Notes under the pieces: generated by a model
The model's input: only the letters and a program-made list of their open reading frames with translations
What the model was told of the DNA's origin: nothing
Database searches by the model: none
Source: Chloroflexota bacterium
GTDB taxonomy: Bacteria; Chloroflexota; Limnocylindria; Limnocylindrales; CSP1-4
NCBI GenBank assembly: GCA_021802825.1
Contig: JAJZRG010000005.1
Location: forward strand, 62,001 to 126,000
DNA length: 64,000 nt
Direction: 5' to 3'
In this document: positions 44,065-54,635 of the stretch, piece by piece
Layout of the letters: each line of letters begins with the position of its first letter
Position numbering within the stretch: the first letter of the stretch is position 1
Program-made: the position numbers and the translations under genes

Positions 44065-44378
44065 CGGGCGGGGTGGACGGGCTCACCCCCGCGGGCCGCG
44101 CCATCAGGCGTCAACCAGCAGCGCGCCGATACCTGGCCCAGTTCAAGCAGCGCTGATCCGCTGGGCGCCGAGACCCTCATGGCGCCGTCGCGATGGCCGG
44201 CCTGAAGCTGCAGCGCGCGCTCGGCGGCAGCCTCCAGATCGCGCTCGTCAACGCGATCCTGGCCGCGGTGTTCGGGACGGTGGCCGCCCTCGGGTCCCAG
44301 TGCGTCGGCAGGCGCACCCGGATGTCCTGTGCGGCAATCGTCGCGCGGCGGCCGCTGCTATCCCAGCGTGGCAGGCGG
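44065..44378. other. Gene-free stretch, possible permease fragment
   Basis: 314 bases between metK and the manC promoter. On the plus strand 44193-44316 could encode LQRALGGSLQIALVNAILAA and VFGTVAALG, faintly like a membrane helix of binding-protein-dependent permeases. It has no full-length frame of its own. Low support; no RNA gene seen. Confidence 0.25.
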
Positions 44379-45584
44379 CTATCCCGCCACGAGGTCGGGC
44401 AGCCCGGCGTCGGGCAGCCCGGCGTCCGCCGCGAGGGCGGCGGCCCGGTCGGTTCGCTCCCACGGCAGGTCGAGGTCGGTCCGGCCAAAGTGGCCGTAGG
44501 CCGCCGTCTGGCGGTAGATCGGGCGGAGCAGGTCGAGGTCGCGGATGATCGCGCCCGGCCGGAGGTCGAAGTGGCGGTTGATGAGCCCCTCGATCGTCTC
44601 GTCGGAGACCGTGCCGGTGCCGAACGTCTCGATCGAGAGCGAGATGGGCTTCGCGATGCCGATGCCGTAGGCGACCTCGACCTCGAACCGGTCCGCGAGC
44701 CCGGCCGCCACGACGTTCTTGGCCACCCAGCGCGCAGCGTACGCCGCCGAGCGGTCAACCTTGGAGGGATCCTTGCCCGAGAACGCGCCGCCGCCGTGGC
44801 GGGCCATGCCGCCGTACGAGTCCACGATGATCTTGCGACCGGTGAGTCCAGCGTCGCCCATGGGCCCGCCGATCACGAACCGGCCCGTCGGGTTGACGTG
44901 CATGACCGGGTCCTCGCGGCGCAGCTCGGCCGGGATCGTCGGCAGGATGACCTGCTCGATGACATCGTTCGAGATCCGCTGGTGGCTCGTGTCAGGGTCG
45001 TGCTGGGTGGACACGACGACCGTCCGCACCGCGACCGGCCTGCCGTGCGCGTACTCGACGGTGACCTGCGTCTTGCCGTCAGGCCGGAGGTACGGGATCG
45101 AGCGATCCTTCCGGACCTCGGCGAGGCGGCGCGCCATGCGGTGGGCCAGCGCGATGGGCAGCGGCATGAGCTCCGGCGTCTCGCGGCACGCAAACCCGAA
45201 CATCATCCCCTGGTCGCCGGCGCCCTGCTCGTCCATGCTCGCCCGGTCCACGCCCTGCGCGATGTCCGGCGACTGCGCCTTGACGCTGACCATCGTGCCG
45301 CACGTCTCGTAGTCGAAGCCGTAGTCCGCGCGGGTGTAGCCGATGTCGCGGACGGTCTCGCGGACCACGTCCTGGAACTCGACGTAGCCGTCGCAGGTGA
45401 TCTCGCCGAAAACGAGCACGAGTCCCGTCGTGGTGGCGGTCTCGCAGGCGACTCGGGCGTGGGGATCGATCCGCAGGATGCTGTCGAGGATGGCGTCCGA
45501 GATCTGGTCGCACATCTTGTCCGGGTGGCCCTCGGTCACCGATTCGGACGTGAACAGGTACTGCGCGGCGTCAACGATGCTCAT
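44379..45584 (-). CDS. metK: S-adenosylmethionine synthetase
   Basis: The 401-residue product has [59 protein letters not shown] and [19 protein letters not shown], all three MAT domains. It makes SAM from methionine and ATP. GGGAG precedes the ATG. I see no convincing SAM riboswitch in its leader. The ahcY operon for the other end of the SAM cycle is 3 kb away. Confidence 0.96.
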   Translation of the reverse strand: MSIVDAAQYLFTSESVTEGHPDKMCDQISDAILDSILRIDPHARVACETATTTGLVLVFGEITCDGYVEFQDVVRETVRDIGYTRADYGFDYETCGTMVSVKAQSPDIAQGVDRASMDEQGAGDQGMMFGFACRETPELMPLPIALAHRMARRLAEVRKDRSIPYLRPDGKTQVTVEYAHGRPVAVRTVVVSTQHDPDTSHQRISNDVIEQVILPTIPAELRREDPVMHVNPTGRFVIGGPMGDAGLTGRKIIVDSYGGMARHGGGAFSGKDPSKVDRSAAYAARWVAKNVVAAGLADRFEVEVAYGIGIAKPISLSIETFGTGTVSDETIEGLINRHFDLRPGAIIRDLDLLRPIYRQTAAYGHFGRTDLDLPWERTDRAAALAADAGLPDAGLPDLVAG

Positions 45585-45622
45585 GGGACTCCCGGGGTGG
45601 GCGCGTCAGGGCTTGTCCTCGG

Positions 45623-45628
45623 AGCGTA
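45623..45628 (-). promoter_or_regulatory. Candidate -10 of metK
   Basis: TACGCT on the minus strand (GCTACGCTCC), 38 bases before the ATG. The remaining part of the 352-base divergent region (45585-45936) holds a CCCGTC/GACGGG palindrome at 45637-45650 and a further plus-strand TACGCT at 45892-45897; no other gene is supported. Confidence 0.4.
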
Positions 45629-45915
45629 GCAGAGGGCCCGTCGCGACGGGGCGACCCCATCCCGGGGGAGCAGGTCGCTGCTGGCTCATGTCGTGCGCTG
45701 ATGCCTCGGGGGCGGACTCGGGCCGGAAGGACACCGCGCAGCTGCCGCGGCCGAAATCGGGGCGCCGGCAGGTCAAGCGGCCCGACGCTCGTCTGCGGCT
45801 CCGCCGCGTCACGGCGGACGACCGAGCCGCGAGGGAGCGGGCTGCCGGAGCGATCGGAATCGGGGGTAAGCGCCAGCGAAGGTTGAGCCGATACGCTGTC
45901 ATTGCGATGATGGAG

Positions 45916-45935
45916 TCTGACCATTATTCTGACCA
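45916..45935 (+). promoter_or_regulatory. -10 and direct-repeat operator candidate of phd-vapC
   Basis: TCTGACCA is repeated exactly at 45916-45923 and 45928-45935. Between and across them TATTCT (45925-45930) ends 6 bases before the phd ATG and is the likely -10. The repeat may be the antitoxin's own operator. Confidence 0.5.
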
Positions 45936-45936
45936 C

Positions 45937-46179
45937 ATGGCGAGAACTGTGACCGCGACCGAGGCGAAGGCGCACATCCTGGCCCTCCTCGACGAGGTGG
46001 AGGCCGGCGAGGAGGTGGAGATCACCCGCCACGGCCGGCTGGTGGCACGGCTCGTGCCCGCGCGCGGCGGCGCGGCGCTCAAGGGCAAGTACCGCGGCAT
46101 CCTCGAGATTCACGCGTCCGAGGACGAGCTCTTCTCACCCAACCTGGACTGGACGGCTGACGAGGACAACCTCGCGTGA
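45937..46179 (+). CDS. Phd/YefM-type antitoxin
   Basis: The 80-residue protein has the Phd fold start TVTATEAKAHILALLDEVEAGEEVEITRHGRLVARLVP, then a toxin-binding tail (about 50-80). It should neutralise the PIN toxin encoded next and repress the pair. ATG chosen over one 30 bases upstream from the family N-terminus and promoter spacing. Stop overlaps vapC (GTGA). Confidence 0.9.
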   Translation: MARTVTATEAKAHILALLDEVEAGEEVEITRHGRLVARLVPARGGAALKGKYRGILEIHASEDELFSPNLDWTADEDNLA

Positions 46180-46565
46180 CGGTGCTGCTCGACACCCATG
46201 CAGCCCTGTGGTGGGCGGCCGTTCCCGAGGCGTTGTCGCCGGCGGCATTGGCGGAGATCGACGCGGCCGACGAGCTGGCCATCAGCGCGATCTCCTGGTG
46301 GGAGATCGCCTGGCTCGCGCGGCGGGGCCGGATCACGCTCGGCACACCGCTCGCGAGTTGGATGCTCGAGGTGGGGCGGTCTCTCCGCACGGTGCCGCTG
46401 ACGCCCGCGATCGCCGCGGCGGCGGCGATGCTCGGCGATGCGTTCCCAAAGGACCCAGGCGATCGGCTGATCTACGCGACCGCCGTCGAGCACGGGTGGC
46501 CGCTCGTCTCGAAGGACGCGCGCCTGCGGGCCTACGACGCGGAGGAGACCGTCGTCGTCTGGTAG
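46176..46565 (+). CDS. vapC: PIN-domain ribonuclease toxin
   Basis: The 129-residue product has LLDTHAALWW (first Asp), E in WWEIAW, DPGDRLIYATA and LVSKDARLRAYD, the acidic cluster of VapC-type RNases. It cleaves RNA when free of antitoxin. GTG start by overlap with phd. Confidence 0.92.
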   Translation: MTVLLDTHAALWWAAVPEALSPAALAEIDAADELAISAISWWEIAWLARRGRITLGTPLASWMLEVGRSLRTVPLTPAIAAAAAMLGDAFPKDPGDRLIYATAVEHGWPLVSKDARLRAYDAEETVVVW

Positions 46566-46581
46566 GGCGGCACCCGAACGG

Positions 46582-48603
46582 TCAGGCGAGCCCGGGCACC
46601 TCGAGGGGCTCGATGCCGTCGGCCGGGGTGAACCCGAAGACGCGGGCCAGGAAGCCGATCTCGGCGCGGTACTGGGCGCGCTTCGTCTCGGCCCAGCGGA
46701 ATCCATGGCCCTCGCCCTCGAAGCGGAGCGCGACGTACGGCAGGCCGGTGCCCGCGAACACGCGCTCCATCGCGTCGACCTGAGAGGGCGGCACGACCTT
46801 GTCGTCGAGGCCCTGCATGATGAGCAGCGGGGCCTGGATCCGGTCGAGCGAGTGGATCGGCGAGCGCTCCCGCCACAGCGCATGGTCGCCGTCCCACGGT
46901 CCCACGTGCCACTCGTCATAGCGCGCCTCGAACTTGTGCGAGTCCTCATGGATCAGCTCGAGGTCGGCGATCCCGAACAGGCTGATCCCGGCCGCGAAGA
47001 CCTCCGGTCGGAACGTGAGGCAGGCGAGTGTGGTATAGCCGCCCGCAGAGCCGCCGCAGACCGCCATCCGAGCGGGGTCCACGTCACCGCGCTCGGCGAG
47101 GAAGCGCGCTGCGGCCGTGGTGTCGTCCACGTCGGCCACGCCGAGATTGAGCTTGAGCGCATCGCGGTACGCCTTGCCGTAGCCCGTCGAGCCCCGGTAG
47201 TCCACGTCCACGATCGCGATGCCCCGCGACGTGAAGAACGCCCGCTCCAGCGAGAACCCCGATGACGCCGCGCTCGTCGGCCCGCCGTGGACCAGCACGA
47301 GCAGCGGGGGCTTCTCGCCGTCGGGGCCGCGGTAGTGGGCGTTGGCGGGCGGGAAGTAGAGCGCGCGAGCCGTCGCTCCGCCACTCGACGGGAAGGCGAT
47401 CGCCTCAGCCACCGGCAGGACCGCCGGGTCGACGGGCGCCGGGAGCGAGCGGGCGAGGATCCCCGCCGGCTCGCCGCTCCGCGGGTTGAGCCGCAACAGC
47501 GCGCTTCCGTCGTGCGGGCCGCTCGCGATGACCGCCGCCGTCTCACCGCTGACGCGCAGGCTCTCAAACTCGGTGAACGGCGTCTCGATCTCGACGACCG
47601 CCCCGTCGCGCTCGATCCGGACCAGTCGGTCGCGGCCGTTCGAGCGAGGCGTGGCGAGGATCGCGCCATCAGGTGTGAACGCGTACGAGGACCGGCCGAA
47701 GACCCACGCCGGATCCGCGAACTCAGCCTCCATCGGCGCGAGCGGGCGCAGCCGCGTCGCCCCGTCGAGGTCTCCGTCGACCACATACAGGTTCCACCAG
47801 CCGGTGTCGTCGAGCACGACGTGAAGCCGCCCGTCAGTCGACCACTCCGGCTGCGCAGCCGACACGCCGTCACCGCCAGCCACGGTCCGTGCCTCGCCCA
47901 GCGAGCCGTCGCCGCGCACCGGCGCCACCCGGAGCCGCGACTCGTTCCAGGGCATGAACGGGAAGTCCCACTCCAGCCACGCCAGCCACCGGCCGTCGGG
48001 CGAGAAGCGCGGTGCGGCGACGAAGTCGGGTCCCGTGACGAGCACGCGGCCCGCCCCGTCCGACCCGTCGAGCGCGAGCATGACGATCTCGTTGACCACC
48101 AGGCGGTGGTCGTCGGGGCGCTCGGCATCGTGCGTCTCGCGGACGGCGACCACCTGCGGCGAGCGAGGGTCCAGCCGCAGGTCGGCGTAGCGCCATGGGC
48201 CCTCGGGGGTGATGGGCACGGGCGCTGCCAGGCCCTGCGCGTCCAGGCGGTACAGCCGACCGTCAGCCTGGTTCGAGGCGATCACGACCTCGCTGTCAAT
48301 CGCGAACGAGCCGCCACCGTACTCGTGCACCCGGTTGCCAACTCGGAACGGCTCAGGCGTGAGCTCCCGGGTCACGCCGTCTGCGGCGTGCCGCAGCAGC
48401 GTGCGACGACCGCCCTGCGTCGGTCGGCCCTCCAGCCACAGGACCGCTTCGGGCTCAGGCCACGGCTCGGCCAGCGGCGTGGCGGCGCCCGACACCAGCT
48501 CGATGCTGATCGGCGAGTGCCAGCTGCCGTACGGCGCAACCGTGGCGGCAGCGGCCGGCGTCCCCGCCGTACCGGTCACCCTCGCCGTCTCCTCCCAAGT
48601 CAT
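46582..48603 (-). CDS. S9 family prolyl oligopeptidase/acylaminoacyl peptidase
   Basis: The 673-residue protein has an N-terminal beta-propeller (about 30-400) and a C-terminal alpha/beta-hydrolase domain with catalytic Ser in CGGSAGGYT, Asp in QGLDDKVVPP and His in GEGHGFRWAE. Also seen: LVLVHGGPTSA and VDVDYRGSTGYGKAYR. No signal peptide. It cleaves small peptides. It starts 4 bases after the ahcY stop. Confidence 0.92.
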   Translation of the reverse strand: MTWEETARVTGTAGTPAAAATVAPYGSWHSPISIELVSGAATPLAEPWPEPEAVLWLEGRPTQGGRRTLLRHAADGVTRELTPEPFRVGNRVHEYGGGSFAIDSEVVIASNQADGRLYRLDAQGLAAPVPITPEGPWRYADLRLDPRSPQVVAVRETHDAERPDDHRLVVNEIVMLALDGSDGAGRVLVTGPDFVAAPRFSPDGRWLAWLEWDFPFMPWNESRLRVAPVRGDGSLGEARTVAGGDGVSAAQPEWSTDGRLHVVLDDTGWWNLYVVDGDLDGATRLRPLAPMEAEFADPAWVFGRSSYAFTPDGAILATPRSNGRDRLVRIERDGAVVEIETPFTEFESLRVSGETAAVIASGPHDGSALLRLNPRSGEPAGILARSLPAPVDPAVLPVAEAIAFPSSGGATARALYFPPANAHYRGPDGEKPPLLVLVHGGPTSAASSGFSLERAFFTSRGIAIVDVDYRGSTGYGKAYRDALKLNLGVADVDDTTAAARFLAERGDVDPARMAVCGGSAGGYTTLACLTFRPEVFAAGISLFGIADLELIHEDSHKFEARYDEWHVGPWDGDHALWRERSPIHSLDRIQAPLLIMQGLDDKVVPPSQVDAMERVFAGTGLPYVALRFEGEGHGFRWAETKRAQYRAEIGFLARVFGFTPADGIEPLEVPGLA

Positions 48604-48607
48604 CGGC

Positions 48608-49885
48608 TCAGGTCCCGTGCTGCCAGCTCGACACGTACTCGAGTTGCTCAGGCGTCATCGCGTCGAGCGTGATGCCCATCGCGGCCAGCTTGAGCCGGGC
48701 GACCTCGGCATCGATCGCCTCGGGCACCACGTACACCTGCGGCGTGAGCTCGGTGTGGTGCTGAGCCACGTATTCGGCGGACAGCGCCTGATTGGCGAAG
48801 CTCATGTCCATGACGGCGGCCGGATGGCCCTCGGCAGCGCCGAGGTTGACCAGGCGGCCCTCCGCGATCAGGTTCAGCCGCTTGCCGCCGATGTCGAACT
48901 CCTGCACGTTGTTCCGCACCCCGCGGACGTGGCCCTCGGCCATCTCGCGTAGCGCCGCCAGGTCCAGCTCGGCGTCGAAGTGGCCGGAGTTGGCCATGAT
49001 CGCGCCGTCCTTCATCGACGCGAAGTGCTCGCGGCGGAAGACGTTCACGTTGCCGGTGGCAGTCACGAACAGGTCGCCCCAGGGCGCCGCCTGACCGACG
49101 GTCATCACCTGATACCCGTCCATCAGCGCCTCGAGCGCGCGCGTCGGATCGACCTCGACCACCGCCACGTGGGCGCCGTGCCCCGCCATGCGCGACGCGA
49201 TCCCCCGGCCCACCCAGCCGTAGCCGGCGATGACCACGTTGCGCCCGGCGATCAGGATGTTGGTGGCGCGCAGGATGCCGTCGATCGTGGACTGGCCGGT
49301 GCCGTACCGGTTGTCGAACAGGTGCTTGGTGAGCGCCTCGTTCACCGCCACGACCGGGAAGGCAAGCGCGCCATCAGCCGCCATGGCCCGGAGGCGGATC
49401 ACGCCCGTCGTCGTCTCCTCAGTGCCGGCCATGACGCCGGGCAGGAGGTCGCGGCGCTCGCTGTGGAGCAGCGAGACGAGGTCGCAGCCGTCGTCCATGG
49501 TGAGCTGGGGCATGGTGCCCGCGACGGCCCGCAGGTGGGCGTAGTAGGAGTCGCGGTCCTCGCCACGGCGGGCATAGGTCGAGATGCCGTAGGCCGACAC
49601 CAGCGCGGCGGCCGTGGGGTCCTGGGTGGACAGCGGGTTGGACGCCGCGAGGTGGACCTCCGCGCCGCCCGCCTTGAGCGTCCGCATCAGGTTCGCCGTC
49701 TCGGTGGTGACGTGGAGGCAGGCGCCGATGCGAAGCCCGTCGAGCGGCCGCTCGCGCTCGAAGCGCTCCCGGATCAGGCGCAGCACGGGCATCTCACGCT
49801 CGGCCCACTCGATGCGGCGGACGCCCTCGGCAGCGAGCCCGAGGTCGGTCACGTCGTGAGGCGCGAGGCTGGCGGTGTCGGTCAT
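48608..49885 (-). CDS. ahcY: Adenosylhomocysteinase
   Basis: The 425-residue product has [39 protein letters not shown], the NAD-binding [14 protein letters not shown] and the C-terminal dimer lock near the end. It splits S-adenosylhomocysteine into homocysteine and adenosine. ATG overlaps the GNAT stop (ATGA). Its operon also has apt, which salvages adenine. Confidence 0.95.
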   Translation of the reverse strand: MTDTASLAPHDVTDLGLAAEGVRRIEWAEREMPVLRLIRERFERERPLDGLRIGACLHVTTETANLMRTLKAGGAEVHLAASNPLSTQDPTAAALVSAYGISTYARRGEDRDSYYAHLRAVAGTMPQLTMDDGCDLVSLLHSERRDLLPGVMAGTEETTTGVIRLRAMAADGALAFPVVAVNEALTKHLFDNRYGTGQSTIDGILRATNILIAGRNVVIAGYGWVGRGIASRMAGHGAHVAVVEVDPTRALEALMDGYQVMTVGQAAPWGDLFVTATGNVNVFRREHFASMKDGAIMANSGHFDAELDLAALREMAEGHVRGVRNNVQEFDIGGKRLNLIAEGRLVNLGAAEGHPAAVMDMSFANQALSAEYVAQHHTELTPQVYVVPEAIDAEVARLKLAAMGITLDAMTPEQLEYVSSWQHGT

Positions 49886-50958
49886 CGGGGCTCCTCGGGG
49901 GATCTGTCGGGCGCAGGCCCGGCGCTGGGCGCGCCATCGGCGGCGATTGGGTCGGCGGTGTGCTCGTCGGGAACGGCACGGCTGGGCGCGGCGCTGGAGT
50001 TGGCGAGGTGAGCGACGCCATCGGCTGCGTCGGCAGCCGTGGCATCGGGGGCGGCGTCTGCCATCGGCATCATCGGGTGCGCCTGATCGAAGGTGAGCTG
50101 GGGCTCGGCCGGGGGCCGCGAGCCGAAGAACCGGCGGAACGGGGCCGGAATCAAGGGCCACGAGGGCGCGGTCCGGCGGATGAGCCGCTCCTCGAAGCGG
50201 CAGTGCTCCTCGTAGCCCAGGGCGCGGTAGGCGGCGATGGCCGACGGGTTGTCGCTTCGGACATTGAGAACCACATCGTCGCAGTAGCGCAACAGCTCGG
50301 CGGTCACGGCCGAGGTGACGGCCTTCGCGAGGCCGCGGTTCCGGTATTCGACGTGGGTCATGACGTTGCCCACCACACCCATCCGCGCCTCGCGGGAGAT
50401 CACGTGGGTGCCCGCTGCGGCGACCAGCCTCCCGCCCACGCGAACCCCAAAGTACACCCCCTCCGCCACGGCGCCGGACGGGAGCCAGGCGGCGAAGCCG
50501 AGCTGGTAGAGCCGGTTGAGCTCGCCGACCTCGACCGGGAGCAGGCGCTCGACGGGTGCCGGGTACGGCCGGAAGGACGCGCGGTCGACCACCATGCGGA
50601 GCATTGCCGGGCCGGGCTCGACGCGGTACGACTGGGCGACGGCGGGGAGCGCGGGGAGGGACACCGAGATGTAGGCGGCGCGGGGCCGGAGGACGTCGCG
50701 CAGGATGGCGGCGATCCCGTCGTTGTGGCCCAGCACGAACATCGACTGGGGTGTGGGGCCCGTGTACTCCATGCCCACGGCGACGACACTGTTGCCCGCC
50801 GTCGCGAGGGCCCAGCGGGCCCGGCCGAACTCGCGCTCGTCGAGGTCGCAGACGGCGTAGGCGGCGAAGAGGCGGTCGCGCTCGAGGAAGGCGCGGAGGG
50901 CGACGCGATCGGTGGTCTGGTGGGCGATGATCCCCCGGCCGGCGGCGACGGCGGTCAC
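49882..50958 (-). CDS. GNAT family N-acetyltransferase
   Basis: The 358-residue product has a GNAT domain with the acetyl-CoA loop [14 protein letters not shown] and [28 protein letters not shown]. The N-terminal half is a second, degenerate GNAT-like region and the last 75 residues are Ala/Asp/Pro-rich disorder. Substrate unknown. GTG start overlaps the MtnA-like stop. Confidence 0.8.
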   Translation of the reverse strand: MTAVAAGRGIIAHQTTDRVALRAFLERDRLFAAYAVCDLDEREFGRARWALATAGNSVVAVGMEYTGPTPQSMFVLGHNDGIAAILRDVLRPRAAYISVSLPALPAVAQSYRVEPGPAMLRMVVDRASFRPYPAPVERLLPVEVGELNRLYQLGFAAWLPSGAVAEGVYFGVRVGGRLVAAAGTHVISREARMGVVGNVMTHVEYRNRGLAKAVTSAVTAELLRYCDDVVLNVRSDNPSAIAAYRALGYEEHCRFEERLIRRTAPSWPLIPAPFRRFFGSRPPAEPQLTFDQAHPMMPMADAAPDATAADAADGVAHLANSSAAPSRAVPDEHTADPIAADGAPSAGPAPDRSPEEPR

Positions 50959-52550
50959 TGGGCGTCCTCGGGCTCGTGCCGCGTTCCAGCGTCGAGAGCT
51001 GCGGCGCCGGGCTCGCCCCCGGCTGCGGCCGGGGCATGGGCGTCGGCGACAACGCCGCTTCCGGGCTCGCCCCCGGCTTCGGCGGCGGTTTCGTGTTCGG
51101 GTCCGGCATCGCCCCCGGTCTGGGCATGGGATTCGGCTGCCTTCGTCGCTTGCTCGGCCCTCTCGGCGGCCCGCGCCGCCTCAGCCGCCCGTGCTCGCTC
51201 CTCGCTGAGCTCCCGGAACCCGCGCGCCGCCATGCGCCGCGCTGACGACCGCTCCACGGCCGCTGCCAGCGAGCTCTCCCACGGCGCGCGCAGCACCCCC
51301 TCGTCGGTCACGACGGCCGTGACCACGGTCCCCGGGATGATGTCGGTCACCGGGTTGCGGATGTGCTCGCCCTCGGGCGCGATGCACATCCCCCGGACCA
51401 TGAGCAGCAGGGACGCGGCCGCGTCCTCGATCGTGAGGTCGTCCGCATCGGCCACCGACAGGTCGATCGCGGTAGACGCGACGCAGACCACGAACGGCAC
51501 GCCGGCGGCGAGCGCGGCGAGCGCGATCGGGTAGGTCCCGACGGGTGCCGCGATGTCCCCGTTGGCCGCGATCCGGTCCGCCGTCACGAGCACCACGTCC
51601 ACCTCGCCCGCAGCGATGCAGCCGGGCGCCGCGGCGTCGGTCACCAGCGCGTGCGGCACGCCCGCCTGCATCAGCTCCCAGCATGCGATCCGCGCCCCGT
51701 TGAGCCAGGGGCGCGACTCGGCGACGAGCGCGTGGATGGGCTGGCCCGCGTGGTGCCGGCTGGTGACCACGCCCAGCGCGGTGCCGAAGACGCCGCTGCC
51801 CATCGCGCCGGTGTTGCCCGTCGTGAGCACGTGGAGGACCGACTCCGGGCCGCCCGGGAGCACCGCGCGGACGTGCTCCGCGATCCTCCCGTGGTCCTCT
51901 GTGGCCTCGATGATGATCTCCTCGGCCTCGCGCCGGAGCTCCGCGGCGAGCTCCTTGCCGTCGGCGTCGATCGTCATCGCGTCCACGATCGCGAGCATGC
52001 GGTCGAGCGCGAGGGCCACCTGCGCCGAGGCGGGCCGGCTGGCGCGGAGCGCGTTGGCGGAGCCGCGGATGGTCGCGCGCCGCGCGAACGGGCGCGAGTC
52101 CCAGGCGCGGGCGGCCACGAGGGCGAGCGTCGCGGCGACCAGCTGCGCCTGGACGGCCGCCCCCGTGATGGCTCCCTCCGCCATGGCGTTGATGGCCTCG
52201 GCGGCGCCGGTGATCTCGAGCTCCTGGAGGATGTCGGGCAGCTGGCGCTGGTCCCAGGCGAAGACGGCGTCGTCCTCGAACCGGAAGGGCGCCCGGTAGC
52301 CGGCGGTGCCGGCGAGGAAGGGGCCCTGCGCGCGGACGGGCGCGGGCGGGGGCACCGACGTGGGTCTGGCGGCCGACTCCGGCTCGCCGATCCCCAGCAG
52401 CTCGCGGGCTGACCGCGCGGATTCGGCCTGGAGCGACTGCGCCGTGCCCAGCATCGACCCGACCGAGCTGGCGACGTCACCGGCGAACAGACGGAAGAAC
52501 CGACGACGGTGCGGGTCGTTGGCGGGGGGCGGGACGGGCTCCTCGGGCAT
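50955..52550 (-). CDS. MtnA/eIF2B-alpha-like protein lacking key catalytic residues
   Basis: The 531-residue product aligns with methylthioribose-1-phosphate isomerase from about residue 88 to 450: [56 protein letters not shown]. The catalytic Asp325 remains, but the Cys of the C-N-x-G motif is Gly245 and the phosphate-binding R-G-A loop reads E125-G-A. A basic N-terminal motif RRRFFRLF and a 95-residue Ala/Glu/Gly C-terminal tail are added. Not expected to be a standard isomerase. Confidence 0.75.
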   Translation of the reverse strand: MPEEPVPPPANDPHRRRFFRLFAGDVASSVGSMLGTAQSLQAESARSARELLGIGEPESAARPTSVPPPAPVRAQGPFLAGTAGYRAPFRFEDDAVFAWDQRQLPDILQELEITGAAEAINAMAEGAITGAAVQAQLVAATLALVAARAWDSRPFARRATIRGSANALRASRPASAQVALALDRMLAIVDAMTIDADGKELAAELRREAEEIIIEATEDHGRIAEHVRAVLPGGPESVLHVLTTGNTGAMGSGVFGTALGVVTSRHHAGQPIHALVAESRPWLNGARIACWELMQAGVPHALVTDAAAPGCIAAGEVDVVLVTADRIAANGDIAAPVGTYPIALAALAAGVPFVVCVASTAIDLSVADADDLTIEDAAASLLLMVRGMCIAPEGEHIRNPVTDIIPGTVVTAVVTDEGVLRAPWESSLAAAVERSSARRMAARGFRELSEERARAAEAARAAERAEQATKAAESHAQTGGDAGPEHETAAEAGGEPGSGVVADAHAPAAAGGEPGAAALDAGTRHEPEDAQ

Positions 52551-52582
52551 CGGCTTGGCGAAGATGGCCTGGCGCGCCCGCG

Positions 52583-53104
52583 TCAGTACTTGACGACGCT
52601 CGTGACCTTGCGCCCGTCGAGCCGCTCGCGACCGTTGAGGAACTCGAGCTCGACGAGGAACGCCAGGCCCACCACCTCACCCTTGAGCCGCTCGACCAGC
52701 TCGATCGTGCCGCGGACTGTGCCGCCCGTGGCCAGCAGGTCGTCCACGATGAGCACCCGCTGACCCGGCTGGATCGCGTCGCGGTGGATCTCGAGCGTGT
52801 TCGAGCCGTACTCGAGCGCGTACTCCACGGTGAGGGTGTCCGCCGGCAGCTTGCCCAGCTTTCGCACCGGGACGAGGCCCGTGCCCAGCTCGTACGCCAT
52901 CGGCGAGGAGAAGATAAAGCCCCGCGACTCCATGCCCACGACCAGGTCCACGTGGTCGTTGCGGTACGGCTCGAGCATCAGCTCGATCGACTCGCGGTAG
53001 GCGGCCGGGTCCTTGAGCAGCGTGGTGATGTCGTAGAACAGGATGCCGGGCTTCGGGAAGTCGGGGATCTCGCGGATCTTCGCGCGAAGCGTCTCGGCGG
53101 ACAT
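52583..53104 (-). CDS. apt: Adenine phosphoribosyltransferase
   Basis: The 173-residue product has REIPDFPKPGILFYDITTLLKDP, GMESRGFIF and the PRPP loop VLIVDDLLATGGT. It converts adenine and PRPP to AMP. GGAGGT precedes the ATG. It leads the operon apt-MtnA-like-GNAT-ahcY-S9 (32-base gap, then overlaps), so adenine from SAM by-products could be salvaged here. Confidence 0.95.
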   Translation of the reverse strand: MSAETLRAKIREIPDFPKPGILFYDITTLLKDPAAYRESIELMLEPYRNDHVDLVVGMESRGFIFSSPMAYELGTGLVPVRKLGKLPADTLTVEYALEYGSNTLEIHRDAIQPGQRVLIVDDLLATGGTVRGTIELVERLKGEVVGLAFLVELEFLNGRERLDGRKVTSVVKY

Positions 53105-53167
53105 GGAGTTGGAGTACCTCCGCAGGGTGGGCGCGGTCGCCGTCGGGCAGCGTCCGGCGCCGGACGG

Positions 53168-54628
53168 CTAGTCTACCGCAGCCGCCCCCGCGCTCCTGCT
53201 GGGCAGCACGTGCCCCAGCCGCCCCGAGGCGAGCCAACCGAGGACCGAGACGACGGCCGTGAGCACGAACGTCGCCGCCAGCGCCCAGCCCAGACCGTCG
53301 CCCCCGGCGCGCGTCCCGGCCGCCGTGATCGCACCGCCGGCGCCCACGCCGAGCGCCGTGCCCAGGATGTCCGCCAGCTGGAGCGAGGAGGTGGCTGTCC
53401 CCTGCTCGGACGGATGGCTCCGTCGCAACACCACAAGCGTCGCCGCGCTGTACATCGCCCCCATCCCGGCGCCCGCGAGGATCCAGGTGACCGCGAGGAT
53501 CTCGGGCGCGACGGCCGGCGAGACCGCCGCGACCGACAGCACGGCGCCCAGCGCCAGCATGCCGAAGCCGAGGCGCGTGAACCCCACGACGCCCCACCGG
53601 TCGATACGCCGGGCCTGGAGCCAAGTGGCGACGGACCACGCGATCGTGGTCACCGTGAACACCACGCCGGTGAGGGCCGGCGTCGTCCCGCGCCAGGTCT
53701 GGAGGAGGAGCGCGAGGAACCCGTCGGACGCGAAGAACCCGAACGTCATGGCCCCGCGCAGGAGCACGGCCGCGGGCACGCCCTCCGCCCCTCGCAGCGT
53801 CCCCGGCGGCGTGAGCCGGCGGAACGCGGGCACCAGCAGCACGAGCCCGAGCAGCGTCCCGCCCACGACCACCGGCGGCTCGGGCGCTGTGAGCGCAGCG
53901 ATCATCAGGCCCGCGCCCAGCAGCGAGAGCAGCGCGAACGGCACCCGACGCGCCATCGCCTCGTGCTCTGGGTCCTCCTCGCCGCGCCTGGCGCCCGGCA
54001 CCGAGCCCAGCGCGTGGAGCGCCGCGAGCCCGGCGAGCGCGAGCAGCGGCAGCAGCCCCAGGAACACCCAGCGCCAGCCAAGCGTGGCGCCGACGAGCGC
54101 CGCGATCGACGGCCCGACCAGCCCCGGCACCACCCAGGCGGCGGACAGCAGGGCGAACATCGGCGGCTGGAGGTGCTGCGGCAGGCGCCGCCCGATGGCG
54201 ACGTAGCTCGTGGGCGTGAGCGCGCCGCCGCCGCATCCCTGGACGAAGCGGGCCGCGATCAGGATCGGCATCGACGGCGCGACGCCGGCCGCCAGCAGCC
54301 CCGCGGCATACAGCAGCAGCCCGACGCCGAATGGCAGCCGGACCGGCACGCGGTCGAGGATCGGGCCGACGAGCGAGATGCCCAGCATGTTGCCCAGGTA
54401 GAACGCGGCGTAGATCCAGCCGTACAGCTCCTGGTCGCCGAGCTCGCGGACGACGACGGGCATCACGGTGCCGATGGCGAGCGACTCGGCCGCGATGAGC
54501 GTGATCGTCGAGACGAGGCCGGCCGAGAGGCCCCGGTAGCCGGGTGCGAAGAGCTCGCCCGCGCGGGCGGGCGCCGTCGCGGCCTCGGCGGCGGGCGCCG
54601 GCGCGGCCTCGGCGGCGGAGGCGCTCAC
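53168..54628 (-). CDS. MFS transporter
   Basis: The 486-residue membrane protein has 12 or more hydrophobic segments and the MFS loop GNMLGISLVGPILDRVPVRLP, ARFVQGCGGGALTP (drug-exporter motif C-like) and GWRWVFLGLLPLL. It resembles DHA2/EmrB-type exporters. GTG start. The preceding gene (54636-55481) ends 7 bases before, so the two are probably one operon. Confidence 0.85.
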   Translation of the reverse strand: MSASAAEAAPAPAAEAATAPARAGELFAPGYRGLSAGLVSTITLIAAESLAIGTVMPVVVRELGDQELYGWIYAAFYLGNMLGISLVGPILDRVPVRLPFGVGLLLYAAGLLAAGVAPSMPILIAARFVQGCGGGALTPTSYVAIGRRLPQHLQPPMFALLSAAWVVPGLVGPSIAALVGATLGWRWVFLGLLPLLALAGLAALHALGSVPGARRGEEDPEHEAMARRVPFALLSLLGAGLMIAALTAPEPPVVVGGTLLGLVLLVPAFRRLTPPGTLRGAEGVPAAVLLRGAMTFGFFASDGFLALLLQTWRGTTPALTGVVFTVTTIAWSVATWLQARRIDRWGVVGFTRLGFGMLALGAVLSVAAVSPAVAPEILAVTWILAGAGMGAMYSAATLVVLRRSHPSEQGTATSSLQLADILGTALGVGAGGAITAAGTRAGGDGLGWALAATFVLTAVVSVLGWLASGRLGHVLPSRSAGAAAVD

Positions 54629-54635
54629 TGGCCCC

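Noticed and set aside
44193-44316. Permease-like hydrophobic fragment
   Set aside because: Only about 40 residues, no second family motif, and it runs into the antisense of metK.
45585-45936. Possible SAM-responsive leader of metK
   Set aside because: Some short resemblance to SAM-IV (catgagccagc), but I could not build the core helices or find a terminator.
48608-51127. 2.5-kb open frame containing ahcY
   Set aside because: Only residues from the ATG at 49885 are AHCY; the rest is shadow of the GNAT and MtnA-like genes.
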